Shown here: positions 57,220-64,000 of the stretch, in pieces
How the letters are laid out: each line of letters opens with the position of its first letter
How positions within the stretch are numbered: the first letter of the stretch is position 1
Assembly (NCBI GenBank): GCA_949320185.1
Contig: CASGHK010000029.1
Location: forward strand, 38,177-102,176
Source: an uncultured Methanomicrobiales archaeon
GTDB lineage: Archaea; Halobacteriota; Methanomicrobia; Methanomicrobiales; Methanospirillaceae
Reading direction: 5' to 3'
Length of the DNA: 64,000 nucleotides
Made by a program: the position numbers and the translations under genes
The notes under the pieces: generated by a model
What the model saw: only the letters and a program-made list of their open reading frames with translations
Told to the model about the DNA's origin: nothing
Databases searched by the model: none

Positions 57220-59175
57220 TCATTTTCGAACCCTCCGTACGGTCCATTGTGCCGCCTTTTGGCTCTTCTTGACCCTCACCAACTTGTATCCGTTCGGAAA
57301 CGGGCGCCGGTTCCGGTGCCGAAGTGCATACCCGAGCTTCGAGGCGAAGAGGTTCCCCTGCTTCGACCAATACTCGGCAATGTCCGGCGGCACCACCGAG
57401 AGAAGTTGGTCATCGAGGGCGACCTGGCCGGACTCCGAGTGAATGTAATCGACCATTCGGGCGATCGTAATCGGCTCGTCCTGCCAGATCTCGTACCAGC
57501 GTTCGAGGAAGGCCTCCCAGGCGGGCCCGTCCTCGTCGGCATCATCATAGAGCTCGGAGAGGTTGCCGAGGAAGCCCCAGATCTTCGCGTGGTAGAGGAT
57601 CCCGCCGATGGTCTCGGCCCACTCATCGAAGCCGCCGGCCTTCGGCAGGCACTTCGGGACGGGCCGGCCTGCCGATATCCAGGCCCGGGCGAGCACGAGG
57701 ATCGCGAAGAGGATCGCCGCGCGGTTTTCGCGGACCCATGCCTTGAGGTTGGGATGGAGGAATGTGCCCTCGCGCTGCCAGGGCCGGGGGTGCTCGGCGT
57801 CCATCCGAATCAGATAGCATCGTCGGGGCAGGTCTCCCCCGAGTTGGATGTTGATGCCGTTCCCGATCCAGACGGTCCGGTGCGGCATCTGGACGTTCTC
57901 GGACTTCCCCAGGATCCGGTCCTCGTGAACCTGCGAGGTCAGGAGCGATGCGAGGGCTGCAGAGCCAAACCGCCCCTCGATGTTATCCACGACCATTACC
58001 GGCCGACCCGCGATCAGGATCGAGAGAAGCTGCTTGCGCCACTCCCCCTCATCTTCGGGAGCCTTCATCATCGGCGCGTCCCGACCGAGGACGACCTCGG
58101 CCACGACCTCGGCGATCAGGCTTGCCCCGGTCCCGGCCGCGGGCTTGTCGAAGAGCGCCATCGGCACGGGCGCTCGGATCATCGATCGGATCACGGTCGT
58201 TACGAGGCAGGCGATCGTGTTGGCCCTCGATGCCCCATCGACAAACGGGAAGTCCTGGACCACTTCGAGGAGGAGCTCGCGGGCTGCCGCGACCTGTCGC
58301 GGCTGCGGCTCATCAGGGACGCGGGGGATCTCGAGACCCGGGGCGGGGGCGTAATACAGCCCGGTCGCCGGGTCATATCCTGGCCGGTCCAGTACTGAGC
58401 CGTCCGGGCGCATGGTCGGCACCTCCACAATACCCCGGAGCGGCGGAAGATCGATTGAAGGGAGCCGGACGAGGTCGCGGACCACGTCAATCGGCGGATG
58501 GAGCGGCATCTCCCCGTATTTGAGGAGGCGCACCCACGATGCCGCCCGGTCGAGCTCTCCGCGGACCGCGGCCTCGTCGAGACGCTGGATCGCGGGTCGG
58601 CCGTCCTCGTCGGTTACGATCCGGACAATCTCCCCGACCCGGACGAAGAGCCGCCGGGGCTCGTTCGCGAGCTTCAGGGCGTTCAGGGCGTGCTCGGTCA
58701 TCTTGTGAAGGGTGGAGCCGTTCACGATGATTCTGGTCGCTGCGGCCTTCTGCGCCTTCCTCTCTGCTTCCGTCACCTTCTCGTACTGCGTCCGGAACTG
58801 CGCGGTCCCTAGATACTCCTCGAGCTCGGGCCAGGCTATCTCCGGGTGCCTGAGATGGTCGCTCGAGACCAGGAAGCCGTAGCGACCCGCCAGGGTCAGG
58901 CGCTCATAGGGGTTGGGGAGCCTTTTGAGCTCATCTCGGACGATATCGGCCGGGGTCATCGCTGCGAGCCGCATCATCTCTGACGCGCTCTCGGCCTCTG
59001 TGGCCTCTCTCCTCGCCTCAGCGGCTGCATACTGGGCCTCGACATAGGCCCGCCCCCGGTCGGGGGGGAGGGGGGCGGCCACATCGACCAGGTGATCGAT
59101 CACGGTCTCGAGAGGGAGGCCCCGATCGATCGCGATCCGGACCTGGCCCGCGAGATACTCCTCGGCCTCTTTCAC
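57220..59175 (-). CDS. viral replication ATPase/helicase-like protein
   Basis: 651 residues. The N-terminal helical region (about 1-130) has a charged stretch. A middle region (about 230-300) has LRGIVEVPTMRPDGSVLDRP then GYDPATGLYYAP. The P-loop ATPase domain (about 320-500) has FDKPAAGTGASLIAEVV as Walker A, Walker B PVMVVDNIEG, and VWIGNGINIQ as sensor. The Walker A Lys is replaced by Ala (GTGAS), a form also known in other viral primase-helicase C-domains. No primase or polymerase motif is seen. It is the main replication gene here, next to the inverted repeats. Confidence 0.75.
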   Translation of the reverse strand: MKEAEEYLAGQVRIAIDRGLPLETVIDHLVDVAAPLPPDRGRAYVEAQYAAAEARREATEAESASEMMRLAAMTPADIVRDELKRLPNPYERLTLAGRYGFLVSSDHLRHPEIAWPELEEYLGTAQFRTQYEKVTEAERKAQKAAATRIIVNGSTLHKMTEHALNALKLANEPRRLFVRVGEIVRIVTDEDGRPAIQRLDEAAVRGELDRAASWVRLLKYGEMPLHPPIDVVRDLVRLPSIDLPPLRGIVEVPTMRPDGSVLDRPGYDPATGLYYAPAPGLEIPRVPDEPQPRQVAAARELLLEVVQDFPFVDGASRANTIACLVTTVIRSMIRAPVPMALFDKPAAGTGASLIAEVVAEVVLGRDAPMMKAPEDEGEWRKQLLSILIAGRPVMVVDNIEGRFGSAALASLLTSQVHEDRILGKSENVQMPHRTVWIGNGINIQLGGDLPRRCYLIRMDAEHPRPWQREGTFLHPNLKAWVRENRAAILFAILVLARAWISAGRPVPKCLPKAGGFDEWAETIGGILYHAKIWGFLGNLSELYDDADEDGPAWEAFLERWYEIWQDEPITIARMVDYIHSESGQVALDDQLLSVVPPDIAEYWSKQGNLFASKLGYALRHRNRRPFPNGYKLVRVKKSQKAAQWTVRRVRK

Positions 59176-59543
59176 GTCGATGATGGCACCTCCTCGAGAT
59201 TGAAGGATCGGGCCATCTCCATGAAGAGAGAGAGCGGGACAACAGCATACGCGGGGGAGCGGTTCCGGGAGAAGACGAGGACCGGGTTAAGCCCGGATTT
59301 TCTCGCATTCGATTCGGCCTGTTCCACGGCCTCCCAGACGTTCAGGGATTCGCGCTTTTTACATTCGATGGAGAAGGGGAAGCGGCGTTTTCCGAGCGCG
59401 GACAACTTGATGTCCTCGCCAGTCTCGCCCATGATAGCCCCGCGGACGTCGTCGGCCGACAACTCCGGGAAAAAGGCCCGGATGATGGCGACGACCTCCC
59501 CCTGAAATTTCCTCCCTTTTGCCTTGCAACTGTTTGGTTTCAT
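59172..59543 (-). CDS. Holliday-junction-resolvase-like nuclease (PD-(D/E)XK)
   Basis: 123 residues: KAKGRKFQGEVVAIIRAFFP, GETGEDIKLSALGKRRFPFS, and IECKKRESLNVWEAVEQAES. This gives the acidic residue E15, an Asp at D44, the E-x-K at ECK and the Gln at EQAE, as in PD-(D/E)XK nucleases of the Hjc/viral resolvase kind. Likely resolves replication intermediates before packaging. Overlaps the replication gene start (ATGA). Confidence 0.8.
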   Translation of the reverse strand: MKPNSCKAKGRKFQGEVVAIIRAFFPELSADDVRGAIMGETGEDIKLSALGKRRFPFSIECKKRESLNVWEAVEQAESNARKSGLNPVLVFSRNRSPAYAVVPLSLFMEMARSFNLEEVPSST

Positions 59544-60484
59544 CCGGATCCCCCTATCATCATGACTTTTCTGAACCGGACGATCGCCCCTCGGAGGAAC
59601 TTAACCGTCCCCCCGTCACCGGGCGCCAGGTTGTGCGCTGTCTTCGAGGGGTCCGTGAGGTCCTCTGCTGAAATGTGGGCCAGGCGCCTGGCGTTGGTAG
59701 TCACGGTCATGTCTGAAAAACCGGCCGTGAGAGCTTTTTCAGCGAACTCCCAGAGGTCCGGTCGGTGCACAAGAGCCAGGACGGGCACTGGCGGATCGCG
59801 TCCGCCAAACGCCTTGGCCAGCTTGTCCCGGTTCCATACCTTCCCGGCGTCCCGGCGTGACTGCGTGACCGCGGCGCGATCGGCCGTCATATCAATTGAA
59901 TAAAAAATCCGGTATCGCCGGATCGCCGTCGCGGCAAACTTTGCCGATTTTGTATCTCCGTAGATCTCGACCCCAAGAGGGGTACACAGTAACATCGGAT
60001 CGTGCAGCCGCTCGAGGGATATCCGGGAGAGGATCGTCAGTTCCGACCTGAGGGCCGCCTCCGACGACTTCGCCGCCATTCGGGCCTCGGCATACTTCCA
60101 GAGGTCGGGCCGGCCTACTATGGTCTTTGACCGGATCGGCGGGGTCACTCCCTCACCGAACAGGCGAGCCCAGTACGCCCCATAGCGCTCCTCGTAAGGG
60201 ATAATCAGGTTCCCGCGGCGTATCTCCAGAAGCTCATCCGAAGTGCGGCGCTGAGCCCTTTGGACCCTGGTGCGCTTCGGTCGCGGTGCTTTCGGCGGGC
60301 CAGGCTCACGGGTCCTCTTTGGTCGAGGCGCCTTTACTGGCCTCTCCTCGACCTCAGGGGGCGGCAGGTCGAGCGGCAGCCCCGCGTCCCGGCGCCAGTT
60401 CCAACAGTGCTCGTCATCCACATCCTCCCCGATATGGCAGGGGCCGAACGAGGGGCAAACGTCGCAGAGGAGATCGGCACTCAT
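59540..60484 (-). CDS. two-repeat DNA-binding-like protein, unknown (314 aa)
   Basis: 314 residues. A Cys-rich N-terminus (CDVCPSFGPCHIG... C), a basic linker with the repeated KAPRPKRTRE/KAPRPKRTRV motif, then two copies of a helical unit. One is GRPDLWKYAEARMAAKSSEA...LRSELTILSRIS, the other HRPDLWEFAEKALTAGFSDM...TTNARRLAHIS, each followed by a R-R/R-F-R basic helix. The unit resembles the SAM-like arm of integrases. Function unknown. Confidence 0.65.
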   Translation of the reverse strand: MSADLLCDVCPSFGPCHIGEDVDDEHCWNWRRDAGLPLDLPPPEVEERPVKAPRPKRTREPGPPKAPRPKRTRVQRAQRRTSDELLEIRRGNLIIPYEERYGAYWARLFGEGVTPPIRSKTIVGRPDLWKYAEARMAAKSSEAALRSELTILSRISLERLHDPMLLCTPLGVEIYGDTKSAKFAATAIRRYRIFYSIDMTADRAAVTQSRRDAGKVWNRDKLAKAFGGRDPPVPVLALVHRPDLWEFAEKALTAGFSDMTVTTNARRLAHISAEDLTDPSKTAHNLAPGDGGTVKFLRGAIVRFRKVMMIGGSG

Positions 60485-60798
60485 GCGATCGCCCCTGTGA
60501 GGGAGATCGGGTCATGCGAGAGGCCGAGGACCAGGCTCTTAACCTGCATCAGCGGAGCAGACCAGTACCCAAGGGCCTCCTCGAGACCGGGGCGGAAGAC
60601 GGCCCGTGGGGCTTCGTCCTGTGTGATGTAGGCCTTGCCGGCTGGCTGCATCTTGTACTCATCATCAATCCGACCGAGGTCGACCATCTGAAGGCCAGGG
60701 ACGAAGAGGGGGAGGCAACGCTTGGTGACATAGAGGGGGTCACCGAGGCCGAGGACCTCGAGGGCCCCGTATCTCCGGCCGATGGTGGGGGGCGTCAT
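60481..60798 (-). CDS. early protein, unknown (105 aa)
   Basis: 105 residues, MTPPTIGRRYGALEVLGLGD, beta-rich; YVTKRCLPLFVPGLQMVDLG and AYITQDEAPRAVFRPGLEEA. No family recognised. ATG 60798 overlaps the preceding stop (ATGA); the frame upstream of this ATG lies in other genes. Confidence 0.6.
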   Translation of the reverse strand: MTPPTIGRRYGALEVLGLGDPLYVTKRCLPLFVPGLQMVDLGRIDDEYKMQPAGKAYITQDEAPRAVFRPGLEEALGYWSAPLMQVKSLVLGLSHDPISLTGAIA

Positions 60799-60935
60799 TC
60801 CGACCCCAGGACGGGCCCGAGGGGGCACGGTCCGGACCGCCAATAGACTCGACAGGCATGGCCGTCGTATCGGCACCATCCCGATCCACGATCGCCCCGG
60901 AAATGGACGCAGTCGAAATATCCGCGGGGGCTCAT
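60795..60935 (-). CDS. Cys-rich early protein (46 aa)
   Basis: MSPRGYFDCVHFRGDRGSGW then CRYDGHACRVYWRSGPCPLG: four Cys and two His, a probable small zinc finger. ATGA overlaps at both ends. Confidence 0.6.
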   Translation of the reverse strand: MSPRGYFDCVHFRGDRGSGWCRYDGHACRVYWRSGPCPLGPVLGSE

Positions 60936-61162
60936 GCAGCTCTCCTTTTGGCGCGGGCTCGTGCATTGTCCTCGGCGATCTTCTCCTTGTTTTCCTCGTA
61001 GTATCGGCGCTGGTTCTCGGCGATCTTCTCCTTGTTTTCCTCTCTGTATCGGCGCTGGATCTCGGCGAGATACTCCTCGAACGGGATCACCGTCGTTCGC
61101 TCCTCGGGGCCGGCAGGCCTCATCTGGAGCGGCACCAGGATCCGGCATTCGGACTCGCTCAT
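60932..61162 (-). CDS. early protein with tandem helical repeats (76 aa)
   Basis: 76 residues, MSESECRILVPLQMRPAGPE, then two copies of a 15-residue unit (ENQRRYYEENKEKIAE and IQRRYREENKEKIAE). The repeats would form a charged coil. Repeats of this N-K-E-K-I-x-E type occur in HNH/NUMOD-like and other phage proteins. ATGA overlap with neighbours. Confidence 0.65.
   Translation of the reverse strand: MSESECRILVPLQMRPAGPEERTTVIPFEEYLAEIQRRYREENKEKIAENQRRYYEENKEKIAEDNARARAKRRAA
60972..61061 (-). repeat. two-copy 45-bp coding tandem repeat
   Basis: Copies at 60972-61016 and 61017-61061 differ at only about four positions; a truncated third begins at 61062 (TCGGCGAG). Confidence 0.85.
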
Positions 61163-61302
61163 CGGCCGAACCCCCACACATCATCCAGCGGGCACGCCTT
61201 CAGGCCCTGAGCCGGGAGGAGGTCCCCGGTCTTGGTGCAGATGCGACCCGGGCCACCAGGGTTGCCCTTTGCGCTCATGCAGAGATCACAGGGGCTATTC
61301 AT
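61159..61302 (-). CDS. Cys-rich early protein (47 aa)
   Basis: MNSPCDLCMSAKGNPGGPGR then ICTKTGDLLPAQGLKACPLD: Cys at positions 5, 8, 22 and 37, likely a metal-binding finger. ATGA overlaps on both sides; too short to classify. Confidence 0.6.
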   Translation of the reverse strand: MNSPCDLCMSAKGNPGGPGRICTKTGDLLPAQGLKACPLDDVWGFGR

Positions 61303-62027
61303 GCGTTGTCCCCCGGGATCGCGTCTGTCAGAGCCTTGACGCAGTCCTCACAAAGGATTTTTGAAACGAACAGTGTCGAGGTCGCCTTCTGCTTTTGCGT
61401 CACCTCGGCCCCGCAGTCCTCGCAGACGGCGCCCGACATCTTGGGGGCGGCCTTGGGCGTTGAGGGGGCGGCAGGTGTCGACGGCGGGGGGACGTGCGTT
61501 TCCTTCGTTGTCGGCGCTGCTGCCGGGGCGGCTTTCGCGAACCGGCCCAGGCCCGTATTCGCGGGGGGCTCCGGAGCTCGAGGGGCGGCCGGCATGGCCT
61601 CGGGCGGGGTCGAGTCCTTCCCGAGCTTCTGGCAGGTCGCCGGCTTGCGATCGCAGGTGGCGGAGAGGTCGCAGTCGGCGCGGTTGCAAGGCGAGCCGAG
61701 CGGGCCCTGTACCGCGGGCGCGAGCTTCCCCTCGGTCGGAGGGATCCCCGGATAGACCGGCGTCCGGACGGGGCCGGCGCCCTCCGGGATCCCGGGGCTC
61801 GAGCTCTCCCCCGACCCGAGGACCCGGCGGGCGAACGAATCGATCGCGGTCCGGACCTGGGGGTCCTCGCGGCCGATTCGCTCGAGGGCGGTTTGGAGGG
61901 TGACGACCAGGCCCTCGAGGTCGGCCTCGTCCCGGATCGCTCCGGAGAGCTCGACCTTGATATTTTCGTATGATCCGATGTTGATGGTCCCCCCGAGGGT
62001 CAGGGAGCCGCCATAGATGAGGCTCAC
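61299..62027 (-). CDS. early protein with C-terminal zinc ribbon (242 aa)
   Basis: 242 residues. N-terminal beta strip MSLIYGGSLTLGGTINIGSY and a helix; a middle CNRADCDLSATCDRKPATC with four Cys; a Pro/Ala-rich linker (about 140-195); and a C-terminal pair CEDCGAEVTQKQ...LCEDCV. Two metal sites are likely. Such proteins could regulate host or viral transcription. No family name. Confidence 0.65.
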   Translation of the reverse strand: MSLIYGGSLTLGGTINIGSYENIKVELSGAIRDEADLEGLVVTLQTALERIGREDPQVRTAIDSFARRVLGSGESSSPGIPEGAGPVRTPVYPGIPPTEGKLAPAVQGPLGSPCNRADCDLSATCDRKPATCQKLGKDSTPPEAMPAAPRAPEPPANTGLGRFAKAAPAAAPTTKETHVPPPSTPAAPSTPKAAPKMSGAVCEDCGAEVTQKQKATSTLFVSKILCEDCVKALTDAIPGDNA

Positions 62028-62377
62028 GTGAGCGCCCCCCGGTCAGCCTGATAATAGATCGGGATGGTCGAGTCCCCGGGAGCGGCCAGGCGTACTGGGG
62101 CCTGGCACATCTTCCCCTCGCAGAGTTTCCGGCCGTGGTTGGCCCACATCTGATATCGGGCGGCCCCCATGTCGAGATACAGGCGGTTACCGTCATGGCT
62201 GAGGGTGACCTGGCCCGATCCGTCGATGGTCCAGATCGCGAGGTCCTCACGGTCCCCGATGATATACTCGAAGAGCTCGCGGCGGCCGACGATCCCGGGC
62301 CCCGTAGGGGTCTTGATGGCGATCTCATCATGGGTGATCCGCTTTGCGAACCCGATCCGCTGGGGGTGTCGCGTCAC
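62024..62377 (-). CDS. early protein, unknown (117 aa)
   Basis: 117 residues starting at GTG 62377 (VTRHPQRIGFAKRITHDEIA), with ATGA/GTGA-type overlaps. Segment YEYIIG-like and GNRLYLDMGAARYQMWANHG suggest a small beta fold. An 11-codon frame (62,374-62,409, MYPAKVVGVRS) leads into the GTG and may couple translation. Confidence 0.6.
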   Translation of the reverse strand: MTRHPQRIGFAKRITHDEIAIKTPTGPGIVGRRELFEYIIGDREDLAIWTIDGSGQVTLSHDGNRLYLDMGAARYQMWANHGRKLCEGKMCQAPVRLAAPGDSTIPIYYQADRGALT

Positions 62378-62410
62378 GACCTCACCCCGACGACCTTGGC
62401 GGGGTACATC

Positions 62411-62572
62411 TCAGATCCCCCCGAGCTGGGCCTGTGCCGGGTCGGAGGCCGTCGCTTCGGCTCGGACCCGGAGCTGAGCCTTCAGGGTGCATGATGGGTA
62501 AAGGCAGCTATCGGGCTCCGCCAGGGCCATCTGGCAGTGCGTACACCGCATCCCGTGAAAGGGGGTCGTCAT
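62411..62572 (-). CDS. Cys-rich early protein (53 aa)
   Basis: MTTPFHGMRCTHCQMALAEP then DSCLYPSCTLKAQLR: CxxC and CxxxxC, a likely zinc finger, then a helical tail. ATG overlaps the preceding stop (ATGA). Confidence 0.6.
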   Translation of the reverse strand: MTTPFHGMRCTHCQMALAEPDSCLYPSCTLKAQLRVRAEATASDPAQAQLGGI

Positions 62573-62670
62573 AGGGTCGACCTCCTCTCATCAATCAGGG
62601 CCCGCGTCCGGTCGATGAGGTCGACCAGGCCGGCGACCAGGACCACAAAGACGATCGGGGGGACCGTCAT
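62569..62670 (-). CDS. 33-residue membrane peptide
   Basis: MTVPPIVFVVLVAGLVDLID then RTRALIDERRSTL: one membrane helix and a basic end. Overlaps both neighbours by ATGA, so it is translated with them. Similar in plan to the 35-residue peptide at 49331. Confidence 0.55.
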   Translation of the reverse strand: MTVPPIVFVVLVAGLVDLIDRTRALIDERRSTL

Positions 62671-63188
62671 GGTTCTGACCTCTCTCTTAGAATGTCGGAC
62701 TTCTTCCGCCTCGCAGCAGTGCCCGGCATTACCTTGGGGGGGGGCGGCGGCGCGAGCTTCAGGACAGGGGCCCCGTAGATATGTTCTCGTGGCTTGAGGA
62801 GCGCGAGGAACTCGGCTTCCGAGAGCACTTTCTGAGCCTCCTCTATGAGGACCCTACTGGAAATACACCTATCAATGTGCCCCGGGTGCGCTCTCATGAA
62901 TTCGAGCGGATCAATAGAGCGCGGCGTGAGCTTTGAGGGCGTATGGATCGAGAGCGTCCCGAACGGGTACACCTCGGGCGCGGCGTCCCGTGCGGCGGCG
63001 GCCGTGAAGAGGTCCTCCCGGATCGCTCTGAGGCTCTCGAGCTCCTCGAGATAGGGCGCGGCGGCCTGATCCTGTGCCTCCTGGATCGTCGTCTCAATTG
63101 AGGCGATCCTGCCGTCGAGCTCCCAGATATCCAGCAGAGAGGGGGTGGTGAGATTGTCTCCGATCGTGATCTGTCCGTGGTCGATCAT
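62667..63188 (-). CDS. early protein, coiled coil (173 aa)
   Basis: 173 residues. MIDHGQITIGDNLTTPSLLD, then a coiled coil ELDGRIASIETTIQEAQDQA and PYLEELESLRAIREDLF, resembling the Siphovirus Gp157-type helical start, then a Pro-rich basic end (APPPPPKVMPG, ARRKKSDIL). Gp157-like proteins are linked to phage resistance or replication, but the match is loose. Confidence 0.6.
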   Translation of the reverse strand: MIDHGQITIGDNLTTPSLLDIWELDGRIASIETTIQEAQDQAAAPYLEELESLRAIREDLFTAAAARDAAPEVYPFGTLSIHTPSKLTPRSIDPLEFMRAHPGHIDRCISSRVLIEEAQKVLSEAEFLALLKPREHIYGAPVLKLAPPPPPKVMPGTAARRKKSDILRERSEP

Positions 63189-63709
63189 GCTGCCCCCCTC
63201 ATCGTCGCCTTCGCGACATAGTCGGGGCATCGTGGGGCGAAATCCGCCTCTAAAACGGCTCTCCCGTTCGCATGGATAGGGCACCAGGACGGACCGGGGG
63301 TGTATGAGCATCGGGTACAGGTGAGGCACCGATCCGGCGCGCGTACCCGGTCTGGTGTGAGAGTTCCCGGGGCCTGGGAGTACATCTTAACCGGCTCGGG
63401 CGAGCGGTTCACATATGCAGACACCATCGGGCCTGCAGGGATCTTGTAAACCCCTTTCGACCGGATGAACCTGACGTACACGGCGAGCCCGTCCTCGTCC
63501 CACAGTGCCACGGCGGCGGGGGGCATATCTCTCGAGACGGTCCCCCCGATCCGGTAAACGTTCGCGGCGTCCCCGTCGAGGAGGAGACCCGGCGCGGCGG
63601 ACGGGACGATCCCGTACTTCCCAGCGTCCGGCCCCTCGGCGATCTCGAAAACGATTCCCGTCTTGTAATACGCGGCGGTCCCTACGGGTCGCCATACCGG
63701 CCACGACAT
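63185..63709 (-). CDS. early protein, unknown (174 aa)
   Basis: 174 residues. N-terminal YKTGIVFEIAEGPDAGKYGI, middle SRDMPPAAVALWDEDGLAVY, C-terminal Cys cluster RCLTCTRCSYTPGPSWCPIH plus RCPDY. Beta-rich with a metal site. Family unknown. ATGA overlaps on both sides. Confidence 0.6.
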   Translation of the reverse strand: MSWPVWRPVGTAAYYKTGIVFEIAEGPDAGKYGIVPSAAPGLLLDGDAANVYRIGGTVSRDMPPAAVALWDEDGLAVYVRFIRSKGVYKIPAGPMVSAYVNRSPEPVKMYSQAPGTLTPDRVRAPDRCLTCTRCSYTPGPSWCPIHANGRAVLEADFAPRCPDYVAKATMRGAA

Positions 63710-63882
63710 CAGGCAATCCCCCGGATCCTGTCTTCGTTCGGGGGGCGGTTCGCGATGGCTCGCGCTAGTATGCCGATGCCGACAGAACCATTATAACAGT
63801 CGGCGAATATGTAAGAGGCAGACTCCCCATTCCCATGCTTGCAGGCGGGTGAAACGGGGCTGCCGTTGTCGTTCTTTTTCAT
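63709..63882 (-). CDS. small early protein (57 aa)
   Basis: MKKNDNGSPVSPACKHGNGE then SASYIFADCYNGSVGIGILA; ends NRPPNEDRIRGIA. Has two Cys. Embedded by ATGA/TGATG overlaps between its neighbours; otherwise unclassified. Confidence 0.55.
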   Translation of the reverse strand: MKKNDNGSPVSPACKHGNGESASYIFADCYNGSVGIGILARAIANRPPNEDRIRGIA

Positions 63883-64000
63883 GCTGATACTTCCTTAGGG
63901 TAGTCGACGATCACGATCTGGCCGGTCTCCTGGTAGGCGCGTTGAACCCGGGGGTCCAAGTTGAGGTCCTCAAGGAGCTGACGGGACACGGGGATCGGGG
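63879..64000 (-). CDS. partial CDS at window end (N-terminus missing)
   Basis: 40 visible codons end ...VSRQLLEDLNLDPRVQRAYQ, then ETGQIVIVDYPKEVSA and TGA, overlapping the next start. Continues beyond the window, showing that the early operon and the provirus extend to the right. Confidence 0.55.
   Translation of the reverse strand, partial: PIPVSRQLLEDLNLDPRVQRAYQETGQIVIVDYPKEVSA

Larger units (their letters stand above)
32243..64000. mobile_element. provirus of an archaeal head-tailed virus (right end beyond window)
   Basis: From the integrase on, the window carries a nearly complete siphovirus-type gene set: integrase, tail tip, tape measure, tail chaperone, major tail protein, connectors, capsid, scaffold/protease, MuF, methyltransferase, portal, both terminase subunits and a replication module, then small early genes. 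At least 31.7 kb lie inside the window and a partial gene shows that it continues. The left border lies somewhere between the end of the host gene (32242) and the integrase start (32383); no tRNA is there and the matching right copy of the attachment core is not in view. Structural genes look intact, so the element may be active. Confidence 0.93.

Noticed and set aside
57160..58398. 412-codon plus-strand frame over the replication ATPase
   Set aside because: Antisense shadow; no ribosome site, no TATA box and crosses the inverted repeat.

Overview
The left half of this window (about 1-32.2 kb) is a methanogen chromosome, most likely of the order Methanomicrobiales (Methanoculleus/Methanofollis/Methanosphaerula type). 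The evidence is cofG (coenzyme F420 biosynthesis), an archaeal phosphoribulokinase, a stand-alone ferredoxin:thioredoxin reductase beta-type protein, a DUF3821-like surface module, a PGF-CTERM-like surface anchor, HTH-PAS sensor proteins, a DUF7123-like winged helix, and TATA boxes 24-29 nt before many start codons, which imply leaderless mRNAs. The genus is inference; no rRNA or methanogenesis operon lies in the window.

Host layout. At 1-2.5 kb is a membrane-stress group (PspA cut by the window edge, stomatin/SPFH, NfeD). At 2.6-5.6 kb are a SoxB-like cytosolic 5'-nucleotidase, two small proteins and phosphoribulokinase. At 6.2-9.1 kb is a tight operon cofG-purC-purS-purQ-FTR, followed by a SIMPL-domain protein. 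At 10-12.5 kb are a membrane protein and an HTH-PAS sensor, then tRNA-Val(TAC). At 13.2-21.9 kb are a YkgJ cysteine-cluster protein, an ABC-2 exporter pair, a beta-helix surface protein, an ATP-NAD-kinase-like gene coupled to a TrpB2-type tryptophan synthase, a membrane-anchored SGNH hydrolase and a HAD hydrolase. At 22-24.2 kb is a solitary divergent methyltransferase-like protein. At 24.4-30.4 kb is a two-component island (two histidine kinases, three response regulators). At 30.4-32.2 kb are mntP, a DedA protein and an ATPase-like remnant.

The right half (about 32.25 kb to the end, continuing beyond it) is a provirus of an archaeal head-tailed, siphovirus-like virus. A tyrosine integrase and a lipoprotein gene point right; everything else points left. 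Read in transcription order from the right, there is an early region of tightly overlapping tiny genes, many Cys-rich (60.5-64 kb). It is followed by a replication module (59.5-57.2 kb: a two-repeat protein, a Holliday-junction-resolvase-like nuclease and an ATPase) and a striking pair of nested perfect inverted repeats (56.95-57.21 kb). Next come a beta-helix spike-like protein, then terminase, portal, DNA methyltransferase and MuF head protein. Two TATA boxes (54.78 and 48.95 kb) start the late region. The rest is protease/scaffold, capsid, connectors, major tail protein, tail chaperone, tape measure and tail tip genes.

The observations most worth a second look are: an apparent +1 frameshift (TTT to TTC) making a G-GT tail chaperone pair just before the tape measure gene; an internal start with its own Shine-Dalgarno that would make a separate scaffold from a ChaB-fused protease; an exact 132-bp, eight-copy tandem repeat in the tape measure gene; the nested inverted repeats next to the replication gene; and a run of very small, translationally coupled genes in the early region. 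No endolysin, repressor or right attachment site is recognisable in the part of the provirus seen here.
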